From positions 5,085,501 to 5,149,500 of the forward strand of contig NZ_AP023262.1 in NCBI RefSeq assembly GCF_016756615.1: a stretch of 64,000 bases of DNA, read 5' to 3'. Below, one piece after another: positions 8,511 to 18,218 of the stretch. Each line of letters opens with the position of its first letter. The first letter of the stretch is position 1. This DNA is from Mesorhizobium sp. L-8-3 (lineage in GTDB: Bacteria > Pseudomonadota > Alphaproteobacteria > Rhizobiales > Rhizobiaceae). Both the position numbers and the translations under genes were made by a program. A model generated the notes under the pieces. That model saw nothing but the letters and a program-made list of their open reading frames with translations. It had not been told where the DNA came from and made no database searches.

Positions 8511-9677
8511 ATGGCATTCTTCAGGATCGTCGCGTCCCGGGCGCTGGCTGTTCTTCTCGTGTCGCTTCTGCTCCTCGCGCCGGTCAGGGCGCAGCTCTTC
8601 GAGACGCGCGCCACCCAGGCCTTCATGATCGATGCCGACACAGGCACCATCCTGTTTTCCAAGGACCCCGACAAGCCGATACCGCCAGCCTCCCTTGCCA
8701 AGCTGATGACGATGGAAGTCACGTTCGATGCGCTGAAGTCGGGGCGTTACAAACTCGAAGACAGCTTTGTCGTCAGCGAGCATGCGTGGCGCACGGGCGG
8801 CGCTCCGTCCGGCACCTCCACGATGTTCGCGGCGCTGAAATCGTCGGTCAGGCTGGAGGATCTGATCCAGGGCGTGATCGTGCAGTCGGCCAATGACGGC
8901 TGCATCATCATCGCGGAGGGCATGGCCGGCTCGGAGGAGAACTTCGCCGCCATGATGACCGAGCGAGCGCGGACCCTCGGCCTGAAGACCTCGGTGTTCA
9001 AGAATTCCACGGGTCTGCCGGCGGAGGGCCAGGTGGTGACGGTTCGCGAGCTGACGCAACTCGCCCTCCACATCTGGAGCACCTATCCGGAATATTACAG
9101 ATACTATTCCCAGCGGGATTTTACCTGGAACAAGATCTTTCAGCGCAACCGCAACCCGCTGCTGGCCATGGACATCGGCGCCGACGGTCTGAAGACCGGC
9201 TATACGGAAGAGTCGGGCTACGCGATCGTTGGCGCGGTCAGCCGCGGCGGCCGCCGCGTCTTCGCGGCCATGAGCGGCATGAGCAGCGATCGTGAACGCG
9301 CCGAGGAAGCCCGCAAACTGCTCGATTGGGGCATCGACGCCTTCGAGCGCAATCAGATATTCGATGATGGCGAGGTGGTCGGCGAGGCGCAGGTCTATGG
9401 CGGCGAGAAATCCACGGTGCCGCTCAAGGCCAGGGGGCCTGTCGCGATCCTGGTGCCGATCGCGAACCGCGACAAGATCATTGCGCGCATCGTCTATGAG
9501 GGCCCGCTTGCGGCGCCCGTCGGGCCGGGCGTCCGGGTCGGCTCGCTGAAAGTCTGGATCGGCGACAGTCTCAGCCAGGAAACGCCGCTCTATACGGCCG
9601 AAGCGGTGGGGCTGGGGTCGCTCCATCGGCGCGCCCTCGATGCGATCGCCGAACTGGCCATTGGTTGGATTCGGTAG
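8511..9677 (+). CDS. dacF: D-alanyl-D-alanine carboxypeptidase (PBP5/6-like)
   Basis: This is a periplasmic penicillin-binding protein that trims the terminal D-Ala from peptidoglycan stem peptides. All three serine-peptidase S11 motifs are present: SLAK (nucleophile), SAND, and KTG in DGLKTGYT. A C-terminal PBP5-type domain with a final amphipathic helix (LDAIAELAIGWIR) follows, as in membrane-anchored members. ATG 8511 gives a clean signal peptide (MAFFRIVASRALAVLLVSLL) of 388-residue precursor; an alternative ATG at 8466 adds 15 residues and no better ribosome site. It lies between rlpA and tmk in the conserved Rhizobiales order. Confidence 0.9.
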   Translation: MAFFRIVASRALAVLLVSLLLLAPVRAQLFETRATQAFMIDADTGTILFSKDPDKPIPPASLAKLMTMEVTFDALKSGRYKLEDSFVVSEHAWRTGGAPSGTSTMFAALKSSVRLEDLIQGVIVQSANDGCIIIAEGMAGSEENFAAMMTERARTLGLKTSVFKNSTGLPAEGQVVTVRELTQLALHIWSTYPEYYRYYSQRDFTWNKIFQRNRNPLLAMDIGADGLKTGYTEESGYAIVGAVSRGGRRVFAAMSGMSSDRERAEEARKLLDWGIDAFERNQIFDDGEVVGEAQVYGGEKSTVPLKARGPVAILVPIANRDKIIARIVYEGPLAAPVGPGVRVGSLKVWIGDSLSQETPLYTAEAVGLGSLHRRALDAIAELAIGWIR

Positions 9678-9852
9678 GGTGGCGCGCCGTCGGGGCGCGC
9701 TCCGATCGTCGCCTCGACGGTGTGCGATCAGATCGACCGTGGACCTTTTGGCCTCATCCAACTAAGACACCACGATCGGAAGGGCGCCCCGTCACGAGCG
9801 GGCCGCTCCGCATCGAAGCTGGCTACCGCCCACGCGGCGGAAGCCGACCGGC

Positions 9853-10536
9853 ATGAACGGGAAGGCCGCCTTGGCGCGAGGTTTCTTCATTACTTTCGAG
9901 GGCGGGGAAGGGGCCGGCAAGTCCACCCAGATCGCACGGCTCGCCGAGAGGCTGCGCGGCTGCGGCCATGCGGTGCTGGTCACTCGCGAGCCGGGCGGCT
10001 CGCCCGGGGCCGAGGCCGTGCGCCATGTGCTGTTGTCGGGCGCTGCCGAGGCCTTCGGTCCGATCATGGAAGCGTTCTTGTTTGCGGCCGCTCGCTCGGA
10101 CCATGTCGAGCAGGTGATCCGGCCTGCGGTCGGCAACGGCGCGATCGTGCTCTGCGACCGGTTCCTCGACTCCTCACGGGTCTATCAGGGCGCCTCCAAC
10201 GACCTCGACCAGGCCTTCATGGCCAGGCTGGAAGCGGTGGCGATCAACGGCATGATGCCGGATCTGACATTGATCCTCGACCTTGATCCGGAAGATGGGC
10301 TGAAGCGTGCCGCGGCGCGGCGCGGGCAGGGGGAGGTCGACCGGTACGAGAAGGAGACGCTCGATGTGCACCGCAAGCGGCGCGACGCCTATCTCGCGAT
10401 CGCCGAGGCCGAGCCGGAGCGCTGCGTGGTGATCGACGCCGGCGGAAGCGCGGACGAGGTGGAGGCGGCTGTCGCTGCGACGGTATTCGCCAGGCTGGAG
10501 GCGCAGGGCGAGGGCAAGGCGGCGGTGGAGGCCTGA
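9853..10536 (+). CDS. tmk: Thymidylate kinase
   Basis: The enzyme phosphorylates dTMP to dTDP in the cytoplasm. At 227 residues it carries the P-loop [11 protein letters not shown], the TREPGG motif, the DR(F) motif LCDRFLDSS that contacts dTMP, and a lid segment rich in Arg ([15 protein letters not shown]). The length is typical. It overlaps holB by one base, so the two are translationally coupled. A 175-bp gap separates it from dac and holds nothing recognisable. Confidence 0.95.
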   Translation: MNGKAALARGFFITFEGGEGAGKSTQIARLAERLRGCGHAVLVTREPGGSPGAEAVRHVLLSGAAEAFGPIMEAFLFAAARSDHVEQVIRPAVGNGAIVLCDRFLDSSRVYQGASNDLDQAFMARLEAVAINGMMPDLTLILDLDPEDGLKRAAARRGQGEVDRYEKETLDVHRKRRDAYLAIAEAEPERCVVIDAGGSADEVEAAVAATVFARLEAQGEGKAAVEA

Positions 10537-11588
10537 TGTTCGAACGGATAGCTCCGGAACAGCATGACACGCTGGACGGCATCCCCGAACCCGCGGAGAA
10601 CCCGGTGCTCGTCGGCCACCACGAGGCGCGCGACGCGCTGGCGTCGGCCTATCACGCCGGCAAGCTTCCGCATGCCTTGCTCTTCGTCGGCCCGCAGGGC
10701 ATCGGCAAGGCGACGTTCGCCTTCCACTTCGCCTATCATCTGCTCAGCCATGTCGACCACCGCCTTGCGCCAAAGCGGCTGGTCTCGCCGGACGTCTCTT
10801 CGTCCCTATTCCGGCAGATCGCCAACGGCGCACATCCGTCGATCCTGCACCTGACGCGGCCGCTCAACGACAAGACCAAGAGCTACAAGAGCGCGGTGAC
10901 CGTGGACGAGATCCGCAAGGTGAGCCGCTTCCTGTCGCTGACCTCGCATGACGGCGGCTACCGCGTCGTCATCGTCGATCCGGCCGACGACATGAACACC
11001 AATGCCGCCAACGCCTTGCTGAAGAATCTAGAAGAGCCGCCGGCGCGCACGCTTTTCGTGCTCATCGCCCATTCGCTCGGACGACTGCTGCCGACCATCC
11101 GCTCGCGCTGCCAGATCGTGAGGTTCAACCCGCTTGCCGACAACGAGGTGCTGGCGGTGCTCGGCGGCTTCGATACGGGCCTGCCGGCTTCGGAGACCGA
11201 GCGAACCGAGCTCCTGGCCAACGCGTCCGGCAGCCCGCGCACCGCGATTCTCCTCACCCAGTATGGCGGGCTGGAGATCGCCGGCGCGCTCGACCAGTTG
11301 TTGCGCGAGCCGAGAGTTCCGGTCGCGCAGGCGCACAAGCTTGCCGAAGCGGTGGCTGCGCGCGACCAGGCCATTGCCTTCTCGCTGTTCAACGACCACA
11401 CCCTGGAAGTGGTCGCGACGGCGGCCACCGCCGCCGCGCGGGATGGGGAAATCGAGCGGGCGGAGAGATTTTCGCAGGCCTGGCAGGATTTGCGCATTGC
11501 GATGAGCGAGGCCGACACTTACAATCTCGACCGGAAACAACACGCGCTGAACATGATCTTTCGCCTGCACGACACGCTCCGAATGTGA
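10536..11588 (+). CDS. holB: DNA polymerase III subunit delta'
   Basis: This is the clamp-loader delta' subunit, 350 residues, an AAA+ protein. Visible features are a degenerate Walker A (GPQGIGKAT), the VDEIRKVSRFLSLT segment, and the sensor/box region DDMNTNAANALLKNLEEPP and TIRSRCQ, which is the SRC motif of clamp-loader subunits. It starts within the tmk stop and is followed by metG after a short gap. Membership in the tmk-holB-metG-tatD run matches the standard alphaproteobacterial arrangement. Confidence 0.93.
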   Translation: MFERIAPEQHDTLDGIPEPAENPVLVGHHEARDALASAYHAGKLPHALLFVGPQGIGKATFAFHFAYHLLSHVDHRLAPKRLVSPDVSSSLFRQIANGAHPSILHLTRPLNDKTKSYKSAVTVDEIRKVSRFLSLTSHDGGYRVVIVDPADDMNTNAANALLKNLEEPPARTLFVLIAHSLGRLLPTIRSRCQIVRFNPLADNEVLAVLGGFDTGLPASETERTELLANASGSPRTAILLTQYGGLEIAGALDQLLREPRVPVAQAHKLAEAVAARDQAIAFSLFNDHTLEVVATAATAAARDGEIERAERFSQAWQDLRIAMSEADTYNLDRKQHALNMIFRLHDTLRM

Positions 11589-11675
11589 CGCCGCTTCCGG
11601 CGCGGGATGGCTATGGCCGTCCCGATGCGCTATCTCCCGCCCGATCGATTGACCGCCCTGCCAACGGCTTCACAC

Positions 11676-13226
11676 ATGTCACGCGAAAAATTCTATATCA
11701 CGACCGCTATTTCCTATCCGAACGGCAAGCCGCATATCGGCCACGCCTATGAGATGATCGCTACCGATGCGCTCGCGCGCTTCCAGCGCCATGACGGCAA
11801 GGACGTGTTCTTCCTGACCGGCACGGACGAGCACGGCATGAAAATGGTGCAGACGGCCCGCAAGGAAGGCCTCACGCCGCGCGAGCTCGCGACGCGCAAC
11901 GCCGCCGAGTTCAAGCGCATGGCCGGCGTGCTCGATATCTCCAACGACGACTTCATCCGCACGACGGAAGAACGCCACTATGCCGCCAGCCAAGCGATCT
12001 GGAAGGCGATGGCGGCCAATGGCGACATCTACAAGGGCGGCTATGCCGGCTGGTATTCGGTGCGCGACGAGGCCTATTACGGCGAGGAGGAGACGGAGCT
12101 GCGCGACGACGGCGTGCGCTGCGGCCCACAGGGCACGCCTGTGGAGTGGGTGGAGGAGGAGAGTTACTTCTTCCGGCTCTCGGCCTATGGCGACCGGCTG
12201 CTTGAGCTCTATGAGAAGCATCCCGGCTTCATCCGTCCCGCGGAACGTCGCAACGAGGTGATCAGCTTCGTCAAATCAGGCCTGAAGGACCTGTCGATGT
12301 CGCGCACGACGTTCGACTGGGGCGTGCCGGTTCCAGGCGACGAGAAGCATGTGATGTATGTCTGGGTGGATGCGCTGACCAACTACATCACCGGCGTCGG
12401 TTACCCCGACGAGAAGGCCGAGCGCTGGCGCTACTGGCCGGCCGACATACATGTCATCGGCAAGGACATCGTGCGATTCCACGCCGTCTATTGGCCGGCA
12501 TTCCTGATGTCCGCGGGCATCGAGTTGCCGAAGCGCGTGTTCGGCCATGGCTTCGTCTTCAACCGCGGCGAGAAGATGTCGAAGTCGGTCGGCAACGTCA
12601 TCGATCCCTTCGCCCTGGTCGACCACTACGGGCTCGACCAGGTGCGCTATTTCATGCTCCGGGAGGTGCCGTTCGGCCAGGACGGAAACTACAGCCATGA
12701 GGCGATCGTCAACCGGACAAACGCCGACCTTGCCAACGGCATCGGCAATCTGGCCCAGCGCTCGCTGTCGATGATCGCCAAGAACTGCGGCGGCGTCGTG
12801 CCGGAGCGCGGAGCCGTCACCGATGCCGACCGGGCGATCCTCGAACAGACCGGGGCGGCGCTCGTCGCTGCCCGCAAAGCGATGGCGGAGCAGGGCATCC
12901 ATCTGGCGCTGGCGGGAATCTTCTCCGTCGTCGCCGAAGGCGATCGCTATTTCGCGGGCCAGGAGCCGTGGGCGCTGAAGAAGACCGACCCGGCGCGCAT
13001 GGCGTCGGTGCTCTACACGACGGCCGAACTCGTGCGGCGGCTGGCCATATTGTGCCAGCCCTTCGTCCCGGGCTCGGCGGCGAAGCTGCTCGACCTGCTC
13101 GCCGTGCCGGCGGGGAAACGCGACTTCGCCCATGTCTCGGACGCCCATGCGCTGACGCCGGGGACGGCGCTGCCGACGCCCGAGGGCGTGTTCCCCCGCT
13201 ATGTGGAGCGGCCGGAACAGGCCTGA
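11676..13226 (+). CDS. metG: Methionyl-tRNA synthetase
   Basis: It charges tRNA-Met. The 516-residue product has the class I HIGH motif ([10 protein letters not shown]) near the N-terminus, the TGTDEHG segment, and the KMSKS loop ([10 protein letters not shown]) at about residue 305. An anticodon-binding helical domain ends the protein; there is no C-terminal EMAP/Trbp dimerisation domain, and there is no zinc-knuckle cysteine set, consistent with the short alphaproteobacterial type. ATG 11676 was chosen because homologues begin at [16 protein letters not shown]; an earlier in-frame start at 11607 would add 23 unconserved residues. Confidence 0.95.
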   Translation: MSREKFYITTAISYPNGKPHIGHAYEMIATDALARFQRHDGKDVFFLTGTDEHGMKMVQTARKEGLTPRELATRNAAEFKRMAGVLDISNDDFIRTTEERHYAASQAIWKAMAANGDIYKGGYAGWYSVRDEAYYGEEETELRDDGVRCGPQGTPVEWVEEESYFFRLSAYGDRLLELYEKHPGFIRPAERRNEVISFVKSGLKDLSMSRTTFDWGVPVPGDEKHVMYVWVDALTNYITGVGYPDEKAERWRYWPADIHVIGKDIVRFHAVYWPAFLMSAGIELPKRVFGHGFVFNRGEKMSKSVGNVIDPFALVDHYGLDQVRYFMLREVPFGQDGNYSHEAIVNRTNADLANGIGNLAQRSLSMIAKNCGGVVPERGAVTDADRAILEQTGAALVAARKAMAEQGIHLALAGIFSVVAEGDRYFAGQEPWALKKTDPARMASVLYTTAELVRRLAILCQPFVPGSAAKLLDLLAVPAGKRDFAHVSDAHALTPGTALPTPEGVFPRYVERPEQA

Positions 13227-13232
13227 GAAAGC

Positions 13233-14027
13233 ATGCTCGTCGACAGTCATTGCCACCTCGACTTCCCCGATTTCGACAGCGAGCGCGACGCCATCATCGC
13301 GCGCGCTGCCGAGGCGGGTGTGGGCCGCATGGTCACCATTTCGACGAGGGTGCGGCGCTTTCCGGCGATCCGCGCGATCGCCGAACAACATGAGCCGGTC
13401 TATTGCTCCGTCGGCACGCATCCGCACAATGCCGGCGAGGAGGCCGACGTTACCACCGACGAACTGATCCGCCTTGCTGAGCATCCGAAGGTCGTGGCGA
13501 TCGGCGAGGCCGGCCTCGACTATTTCTACGATCGTGCGCCGCGCGATGCGCAGGCCAAGGGGCTGCGTGTGCACATCGCGGCGGCAAGGGAGACCGGGCT
13601 GCCGCTCGTCATCCATTCGCGCGATGCCGACGACGACATGATCGCGATCCTGGAGCAGGAGACGGGGAAGGGGGCGTTTCCCTTCGTGCTGCACTGCTTC
13701 TCGTCCGGCCGGAAGCTCGCAGAAGCCGGCGTGAGGCTCGGCGGCTATGTGTCCTTCTCCGGCATCCTGACCTTCCGCAAGTCGGAGGAATTGCGGGCCG
13801 TGGCGAAGACCGTGCCGCGCGACCGGCTGCTGGTCGAGACGGACGCTCCCTACCTGGCGCCCATGCCTTTCCGGGGGAAGCGCAACGAGCCGGCCTTCGT
13901 CGCCCACACGGCCGGCGTTCTCGCCGACACGATCGGCGTCGACAGCGGCGAGATCGCCCGTCTCACCACCGACAATTTCTTCCGCCTGTTCAACAAGATG
14001 CCGCGCCCTGCGGAACAAGGCGCCTGA
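13233..14027 (+). CDS. TatD-family metal-dependent hydrolase
   Basis: The 264-residue TIM-barrel hydrolase carries the TatD signature: N-terminal DSHCHLDF (metal ligands), GTHPHNA, GEAGLDYFYD, VIHSRDA, HCFSS and the final VETDAPYLAP. Family members act as Mg-dependent 3'-5' exonucleases or deoxyribonucleases, and the exact substrate here is unknown. It begins 6 bp after metG and is followed after 2 bp by the MBL hydrolase, so it is operonic with both. Confidence 0.92.
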   Translation: MLVDSHCHLDFPDFDSERDAIIARAAEAGVGRMVTISTRVRRFPAIRAIAEQHEPVYCSVGTHPHNAGEEADVTTDELIRLAEHPKVVAIGEAGLDYFYDRAPRDAQAKGLRVHIAAARETGLPLVIHSRDADDDMIAILEQETGKGAFPFVLHCFSSGRKLAEAGVRLGGYVSFSGILTFRKSEELRAVAKTVPRDRLLVETDAPYLAPMPFRGKRNEPAFVAHTAGVLADTIGVDSGEIARLTTDNFFRLFNKMPRPAEQGA

Positions 14028-14029
14028 AC

Positions 14030-14845
14030 ATGGTCGCCGACCGCCTCCGCCTCACCATCCTCGGCTGCGGCTCGTCGCCGGGGACGCCGCGCATCACGGG
14101 CGACTGGGGGCGGTGCGATCCGGCCAACCCCAGGAACCGTCGCACACGGGCGTCTGCGCTGCTCGAACGCGTTTCGGCGTCGGGAGGCGTGACGCGCATC
14201 GTCATCGACACCGGTCCCGATTTCCGCGAGCAGATGCTGATGGCGGGTGTCAGGAACCTCGACGCTGCCGTCTACACGCACGCCCATGCCGACCATATCC
14301 ACGGCATCGACGACCTGCGGGGCTATGTGCTCGAACAGCGCCGGCTGATGGACGTCTATGCCGACGGGCCGACCTCGCATCGCCTGTTCGAGGCTTTCGG
14401 CTATTGCTTCGAGACTCCGGCCGGCAGCGCCTATCCGCCGATCCTGCGCGCCAATCCGATCGACCATGACGAACCGGTGGTGATCGCAGGCGCCGGCGGC
14501 GCGCTCGTGCTGGAGCCGTTGCCGCAGATCCATGGCGATATCATCTCGCTGGGTTTTCGCGTCGGTGGCCTGGCCTATTGTCCCGATGTCAGCAATTTTC
14601 CCCCGACCACGGCCGAACGGCTGAAGGGCCTCGACCTGCTGGTCATCGATGCGCTGCAATACCGGCCGCATCCGAGCCATCTGTCCCTTGCCGAATCGCT
14701 GGAATGGATCGACCGTCTCGGCCCGAAGAAGGCCGTGCTCACGCATATGCATATACCGCTCGACTACGAAACGGTGCGCGCGGATACGCCCGACCATGTC
14801 GAGCCGGCCTATGACGGCATGGTTTTGGAGCTGCCTTGTGAATGA
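14030..14845 (+). CDS. MBL-fold metallo-hydrolase (PhnP-like)
   Basis: This 271-residue metallo-beta-lactamase-fold enzyme has HAHADHIHGIDDLR (the HxHxDH metal site), a downstream PQIHGD with a metal-ligand His, YCPDVSNF, and a C-terminal THMHIPLDY. The N-terminal LGCGSSPGTPRI loop matches the PhnP/RNase Z-like phosphodiesterase subgroup. The natural substrate is unknown. It follows tatD directly, an arrangement conserved in Rhizobiales, and its end overlaps the YbaK gene. Confidence 0.9.
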   Translation: MVADRLRLTILGCGSSPGTPRITGDWGRCDPANPRNRRTRASALLERVSASGGVTRIVIDTGPDFREQMLMAGVRNLDAAVYTHAHADHIHGIDDLRGYVLEQRRLMDVYADGPTSHRLFEAFGYCFETPAGSAYPPILRANPIDHDEPVVIAGAGGALVLEPLPQIHGDIISLGFRVGGLAYCPDVSNFPPTTAERLKGLDLLVIDALQYRPHPSHLSLAESLEWIDRLGPKKAVLTHMHIPLDYETVRADTPDHVEPAYDGMVLELPCE

Positions 14846-15353
14846 CGGAAATGACGGCGGGCGCCGGAAACAGGCGAAATCGGGCAGCGTCGAGCGTGTG
14901 AGCGAGGCCGCGCGCGACGCCGGCCTGGACATCGAGATCCGCCGTATGGGCGCCTCGACCCGGACAGCGGAAGAAGCAGCCGCCCAATGCGGCTCGACTG
15001 TCGCGCAGATCGTCAAGTCGCTGGTTTTCCAGGGAGAGCAGAGCGGCAAGCTCTATCTCTTCCTCGTTTCAGGCGCGCGGCAGCTCGATATCGCCAAGGC
15101 TGGCTCGCTCGCCGGCGAGCCGCTCAAGCGCGGCGATCCGCGCCATATCCGCGACCTGACGGGCTTCGCCATCGGCGGGGTCTCGCCGATCGGTCATCTG
15201 ATCGCGATCCCCGCCTTTGCCGACGAGACGCTGCTGGGCTTCGACCGCGTATGGGCCGCGGCGGGCGCCCATGATGCGGTGTTCGCCGCCGAGCCCAGGG
15301 CACTGCTGGCTGCCGCGGGGGCGACTGTCGCCGACCTCGCGGCCGTCGGCTGA
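14838..15353 (+). CDS. YbaK/EbsC-family aminoacyl-tRNA editing protein
   Basis: The roughly 171-residue protein belongs to the YbaK/ProX deacylase family, which hydrolyses mis-charged aminoacyl-tRNAs. Visible family features are TAEEAAAQCGSTVAQIVKSLVF with the catalytic-type lysine, the LFLVSGARQLD strand, and GFAIGGVSPIGH. GTG 14838 overlaps the MBL hydrolase stop by 8 bp and would be coupled; a GTG at 14898 is an alternative closer to where the family homology begins. It is the last gene of the run that began at rlpA. Confidence 0.85.
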   Translation: MNDGNDGGRRKQAKSGSVERVSEAARDAGLDIEIRRMGASTRTAEEAAAQCGSTVAQIVKSLVFQGEQSGKLYLFLVSGARQLDIAKAGSLAGEPLKRGDPRHIRDLTGFAIGGVSPIGHLIAIPAFADETLLGFDRVWAAAGAHDAVFAAEPRALLAAAGATVADLAAVG

Positions 15354-15656
15354 CAGCTTCCTCGGGAAACGTAGGTCGTCCCCGGGTGAGACGGACCGGT
15401 CACGTCTACGCATCGTCACCGATGGGTCGGTTGTCTGCGTCTCGACCACTTGGGAAAGCGCGCCCACTTCTTTCGCGGGCTTTCCCGGACAAGCTCCGTT
15501 CATGGATCGCCGTGGAAAGCTCGGCGCAAAGAAACGCACGAAAATCTCCGGGAGCGTCTTGTCTGTCCGGCGCGGAAATGACCACAATACGAAGCACCGT
15601 CGAAGCGACCGTTGCGCGCATCCTCGCCGAGAACCGCCAGAACCTGGGGAAACGCC
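15354..15656. other. Intergenic stretch without a confident gene
   Basis: About 300 bp between ybaK and the frameshifted gene. A 31-codon frame at 15578-15673 (starts MTTIRSTVEATVARI) overlaps the next start by 17 bp but is too short to call. Nothing else is recognisable. Confidence 0.4.
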
Positions 15657-17010
15657 ATGTCCACCAGCCATGATCTCGATGGATTGATGAAATTCCTCCG
15701 CCGCGAGGAATGGAGCGAATGCTTCGACGAGATACTGGACGAGCATCTCGGGCCGGTTCTTGACGTCAGTGAGATCGAGGCCGAGGATCTCGCGGAAATC
15801 CTTGGCGAGGACTGGGCCGCGGCGATCTGGGGATGCGCCTTCGAAGATTTCCTCACCCAGGATTTCGACGTTGCCGGAGTTAATATCGTCGATGAATATC
15901 TGAAGCGCCGCGGCTGGAAGGAAAGCGCAATCGAAGGCCTATATGAAATCGCTCCGCTCTTCGGTCATGAGCCTTTACGAAGTCAGCGACGTGGTTCCGG
16001 GGCAAGCTTTCATGGCACGCGACCTCATTCGAGGCGGCGAGCGGATCGCCGTCAGCGAGAGATCGGCAACCAAATCCTTGAAACAATGGGACAAGCTCGC
16101 GGCCAGGATCGTACCCGTCATGGGGAAGAACGTTCTTGCCGGAGGTCTGTTACATTTCACGCCTACGGCCACCGATATTCTGTTGGACAGCTTGCGACGC
16201 GCGTTCGGCAAAAGGAACAGCAAGAAGCTGCCCGTCATAGAGGATGAGGACCTGCGGGCAGCCGCATCGATGTTCTCCCTCACATGGCTGACGGACACAC
16301 TCGATCGCGTCCTGACCGACCCTACCGTTGAAAATTCGGACGGCGACGAAATCGAGTTTCACGACGTCCGCTTTCCGTTCGCTGCCGGCGTGACGCAGAA
16401 GGACGTGGCTGGTCGGCTGGATGCCATACCAGCATTGTCGAGGGAGAATGCGAATTTCTGGAATTGGCTGGAGGACGAACCAGCAAGTCAGACCGAAACA
16501 AGGCTCGGTGAAGGAGTGCGTCTCGACACCGCGATAGACAGCGGTCTGTGTGTCCTGGGCTATCTGGAGTTGAAGGACCGCTCGCTGCATCTGTCCACCA
16601 ATTCGTCGGCGCGAGCTGCCAAAGGGACGGCCATCGTCCGGGAGGCTCTCGGAGATCTCGTCCGCACTCCGCTCACGGAGATTCGAACCGTCGCGCAGAT
16701 GATGGCGGAGAGGCCCGCCGGCAATCCGCAACCAAAAACACCCGCCATTCCGCCTGAGATCGAAGAAGATGTCGTCCACCAGTTCCTGGACCGGCACTAT
16801 CGCGAAACGCTCGACGAGCCTGTCGAAATGCTGGGCAACAAGACGCCCCGTCAGGCCGTGAAGACGCCAAGCGGCCGCAGGCAGGTTGCCGACTGGCTCA
16901 AATATCTCGAGAACCAGAACGCCAGACGACCCGATCCTTCCGACCCCATGGCGACATACAGTTTCGAATGGATGTGGGAGGAACTCGGCATCCAGGATCT
17001 GCGGCAGTAA
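15657..17010 (+). pseudogene. Frameshifted conserved hypothetical gene (Xre/MbcA/ParS antitoxin-like C-terminus)
   Basis: Two frames together make one protein of about 450 residues. The first, from ATG 15657, gives an acidic helical N-terminus (LMKFLRREEWSECFDEI). The second takes over by about 15934, where AYMKSLRSSVMSLYEV and MARDLIRGGERI continue what looks like the same protein; the shift lies around 15915-15934 and is +1. The end ([19 protein letters not shown], then WLKYLE) resembles the toxin-binding domain of Xre/MbcA/ParS-type antitoxins (DUF2384-like). This likeness is from memory of the motif, not a search. Function is unknown; the gene is likely broken unless the shift is a sequencing error. 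Confidence 0.65.
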
Positions 17011-17063
17011 TCCCGTCCTGCCTTCGTGTCGCGGGGAAGCGGGCCGTCAGAAGGACAAGAACA

Positions 17064-17489
17064 TTGAGACAGAGGGTCATCGTGTGCCCGGTCATTCAGA
17101 ACGAGGGCGCCTACCTCCTGTGCAAGATGCCGCGCGACCGGGGCGTATTTCCAGGACAATGGGCGCTTTCTGGTGGCGGCCTCGAACCGGGCGAGACAGT
17201 CGAGGCGGCCCTGTTTCGCGAAATCCGCGAAGAGCTGGGCGAGGGGCTTCGAATAGAGAAGGTCGTCCCTTGGACGTTCAGGGACGACATCCGGAAGAAG
17301 ACCTATGCGGATGGATCGATGGAGGAGATCTATATGATCTACCTCATCTTCGACTGCCAGGCCGGCAACCGCGATGTCCGTCTGAACGACGAGTTCGAGG
17401 ACCATGCCTGGGTGCGGCCGGAGCAGATGAGAGATTACGATCTCAACGACGCGACCAGAACAACATTAGCCGCCAAAGGCCTTCTGTGA
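17064..17489 (+). CDS. nudI: Nudix nucleoside triphosphatase NudI
   Basis: The 141-residue Nudix hydrolase is the same length as Escherichia coli NudI and, from memory, very similar to it: [35 protein letters not shown] and [20 protein letters not shown]. The Nudix box is complete (GGLEPGE, then REIREELGE). NudI prefers pyrimidine (deoxy)nucleoside triphosphates. TTG 17064 has AAGGAC 7 bases upstream and gives the family start. It lies between a frameshifted gene and an IS200 relic, and the likeness to an enteric enzyme suggests acquisition by transfer. Confidence 0.88.
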   Translation: MRQRVIVCPVIQNEGAYLLCKMPRDRGVFPGQWALSGGGLEPGETVEAALFREIREELGEGLRIEKVVPWTFRDDIRKKTYADGSMEEIYMIYLIFDCQAGNRDVRLNDEFEDHAWVRPEQMRDYDLNDATRTTLAAKGLL

Positions 17490-17491
17490 TT

Positions 17492-17507
17492 TCCGGTTCA
17501 AACCGGA
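17492..17507 (+). terminator. Short hairpin after nudI
   Basis: TCCGGTT and AACCGGA are perfectly complementary around a 2-base centre, starting 3 bp after the nudI stop, with TCTGTT following. It is a weak candidate terminator. Confidence 0.4.
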
Positions 17508-17551
17508 TCTGTTGCTTGCGACCTCAAGCAGTGAAGGGTCATTCCGGGTGC

Positions 17552-17572
17552 ACGGCTGGCCGTCGTTTTTTT
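17552..17572 (+). terminator. Weak stem plus T7 tract
   Basis: ACGG-CTGG-CCGT followed by a run of seven T, conspicuous in GC-rich DNA. It resembles a minimal rho-independent terminator upstream of the IS200 relic and may have shielded the element from outside transcription. Confidence 0.4.
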
Positions 17573-17598
17573 AGAGTCCCCGATAGGGGATCAGGAAA

Positions 17599-17875
17599 CC
17601 CCACGCCTTTAGGCGGCTGGGATGGTGCCGTTTCCGTTGTAGATTGGCCGGATGGAAGCGTACAAGCACGGCGACCACACGGTCTGGGACTGCAAATATC
17701 AGCTGTCTGGGTGACGAAGTATCGCTACGCGGCGCTTGGAGGTGGGCAACCGGTGCCGGGCGCTTCTGCGCGAGACGGCGCGCACGGGGTGGTCATTCAT
17801 GCCGGGTCCATCAATCGCGACCATGTGCACATGCTGCTGTCGATCCCGCAGCGCCTAGCCCGCCCCCTCATGCCT
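17599..17875 (+). mobile_element. tnpA: Decayed IS200/IS605-family element (tnpA relic)
   Basis: The left-end type hairpin CCCCACGCC-TTTA-GGCGGCTGGG lies at 17599-17621. A broken Y1 transposase follows from ATG 17652: AYKHGDHTVWDCKYQL, then a one-base loss (CTGTCTGGG for expected CTGGTCTGGG), VTKYRYAALG, a further double frame switch, and AGSINRDHVHMLLSIPQ. The HUH metal motif (HVH) survives but the reading frame is interrupted and the catalytic-tyrosine part is missing. The element is therefore immobile. It is truncated by an AraC-type fragment. Confidence 0.8.
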
Positions 17876-18099
17876 ATATCGTCGACCGACGGCTGGCCCG
17901 CGCGCTGATCGCCGCCTGCGCCGAAGATCTGAGCGCCGTCGCCTTTGCGACCGGCTTTTCCTCGCACGCGCATCTCGCCACCGCGTTTCGCCAGAGGCTC
18001 GGCCTGTCTCCAAGCGCCTTTCGCCGGAGCCTTGCCGGCGGTGGGGTCGCCGCGTCCCACGGGGCAGTGTTGCCGACCGGCCCGCGACCGGCTCGGTGA
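17874..18099 (+). pseudogene. C-terminal fragment of an AraC-family regulator
   Basis: Only the second helix-turn-helix of an AraC/XylS DNA-binding domain remains: DLSAVAFATGFSSHAHLATAF, then RQRLGLSPSAFRRSL. There is no N-terminal ligand domain and no start codon of its own; the frame is fused to the IS200 relic. It is probably a recombination remnant. Confidence 0.7.
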
Positions 18100-18121
18100 T
18101 CCGGTAAAAGGGGACGTGCCG

Positions 18122-18167
18122 GGCAAGTTTTTGCCGAAGACGGCCGGACGATCGGCAAGATTCCGCC
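18122..18167 (+). promoter_or_regulatory. Two upstream dyads, candidate enhancer sites for the DctD-like activator
   Basis: GGCAA-GTTT-TTGCC at 18122-18135 is a perfect dyad. GGCAAGATTCCGCC at 18154-18167 matches it at 10 of 14 positions. The centres are 32 bp apart, about three helical turns, and lie roughly 55-95 bp upstream of the -24 element, where sigma-54 activators bind. Assignment to the response regulator at 23715 is inference. Confidence 0.5.
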
Positions 18168-18218
18168 GACCGTCATGCGCAGCTTTCCCTCCGTTCATTT
18201 GAAAACAATCACTTAGAG

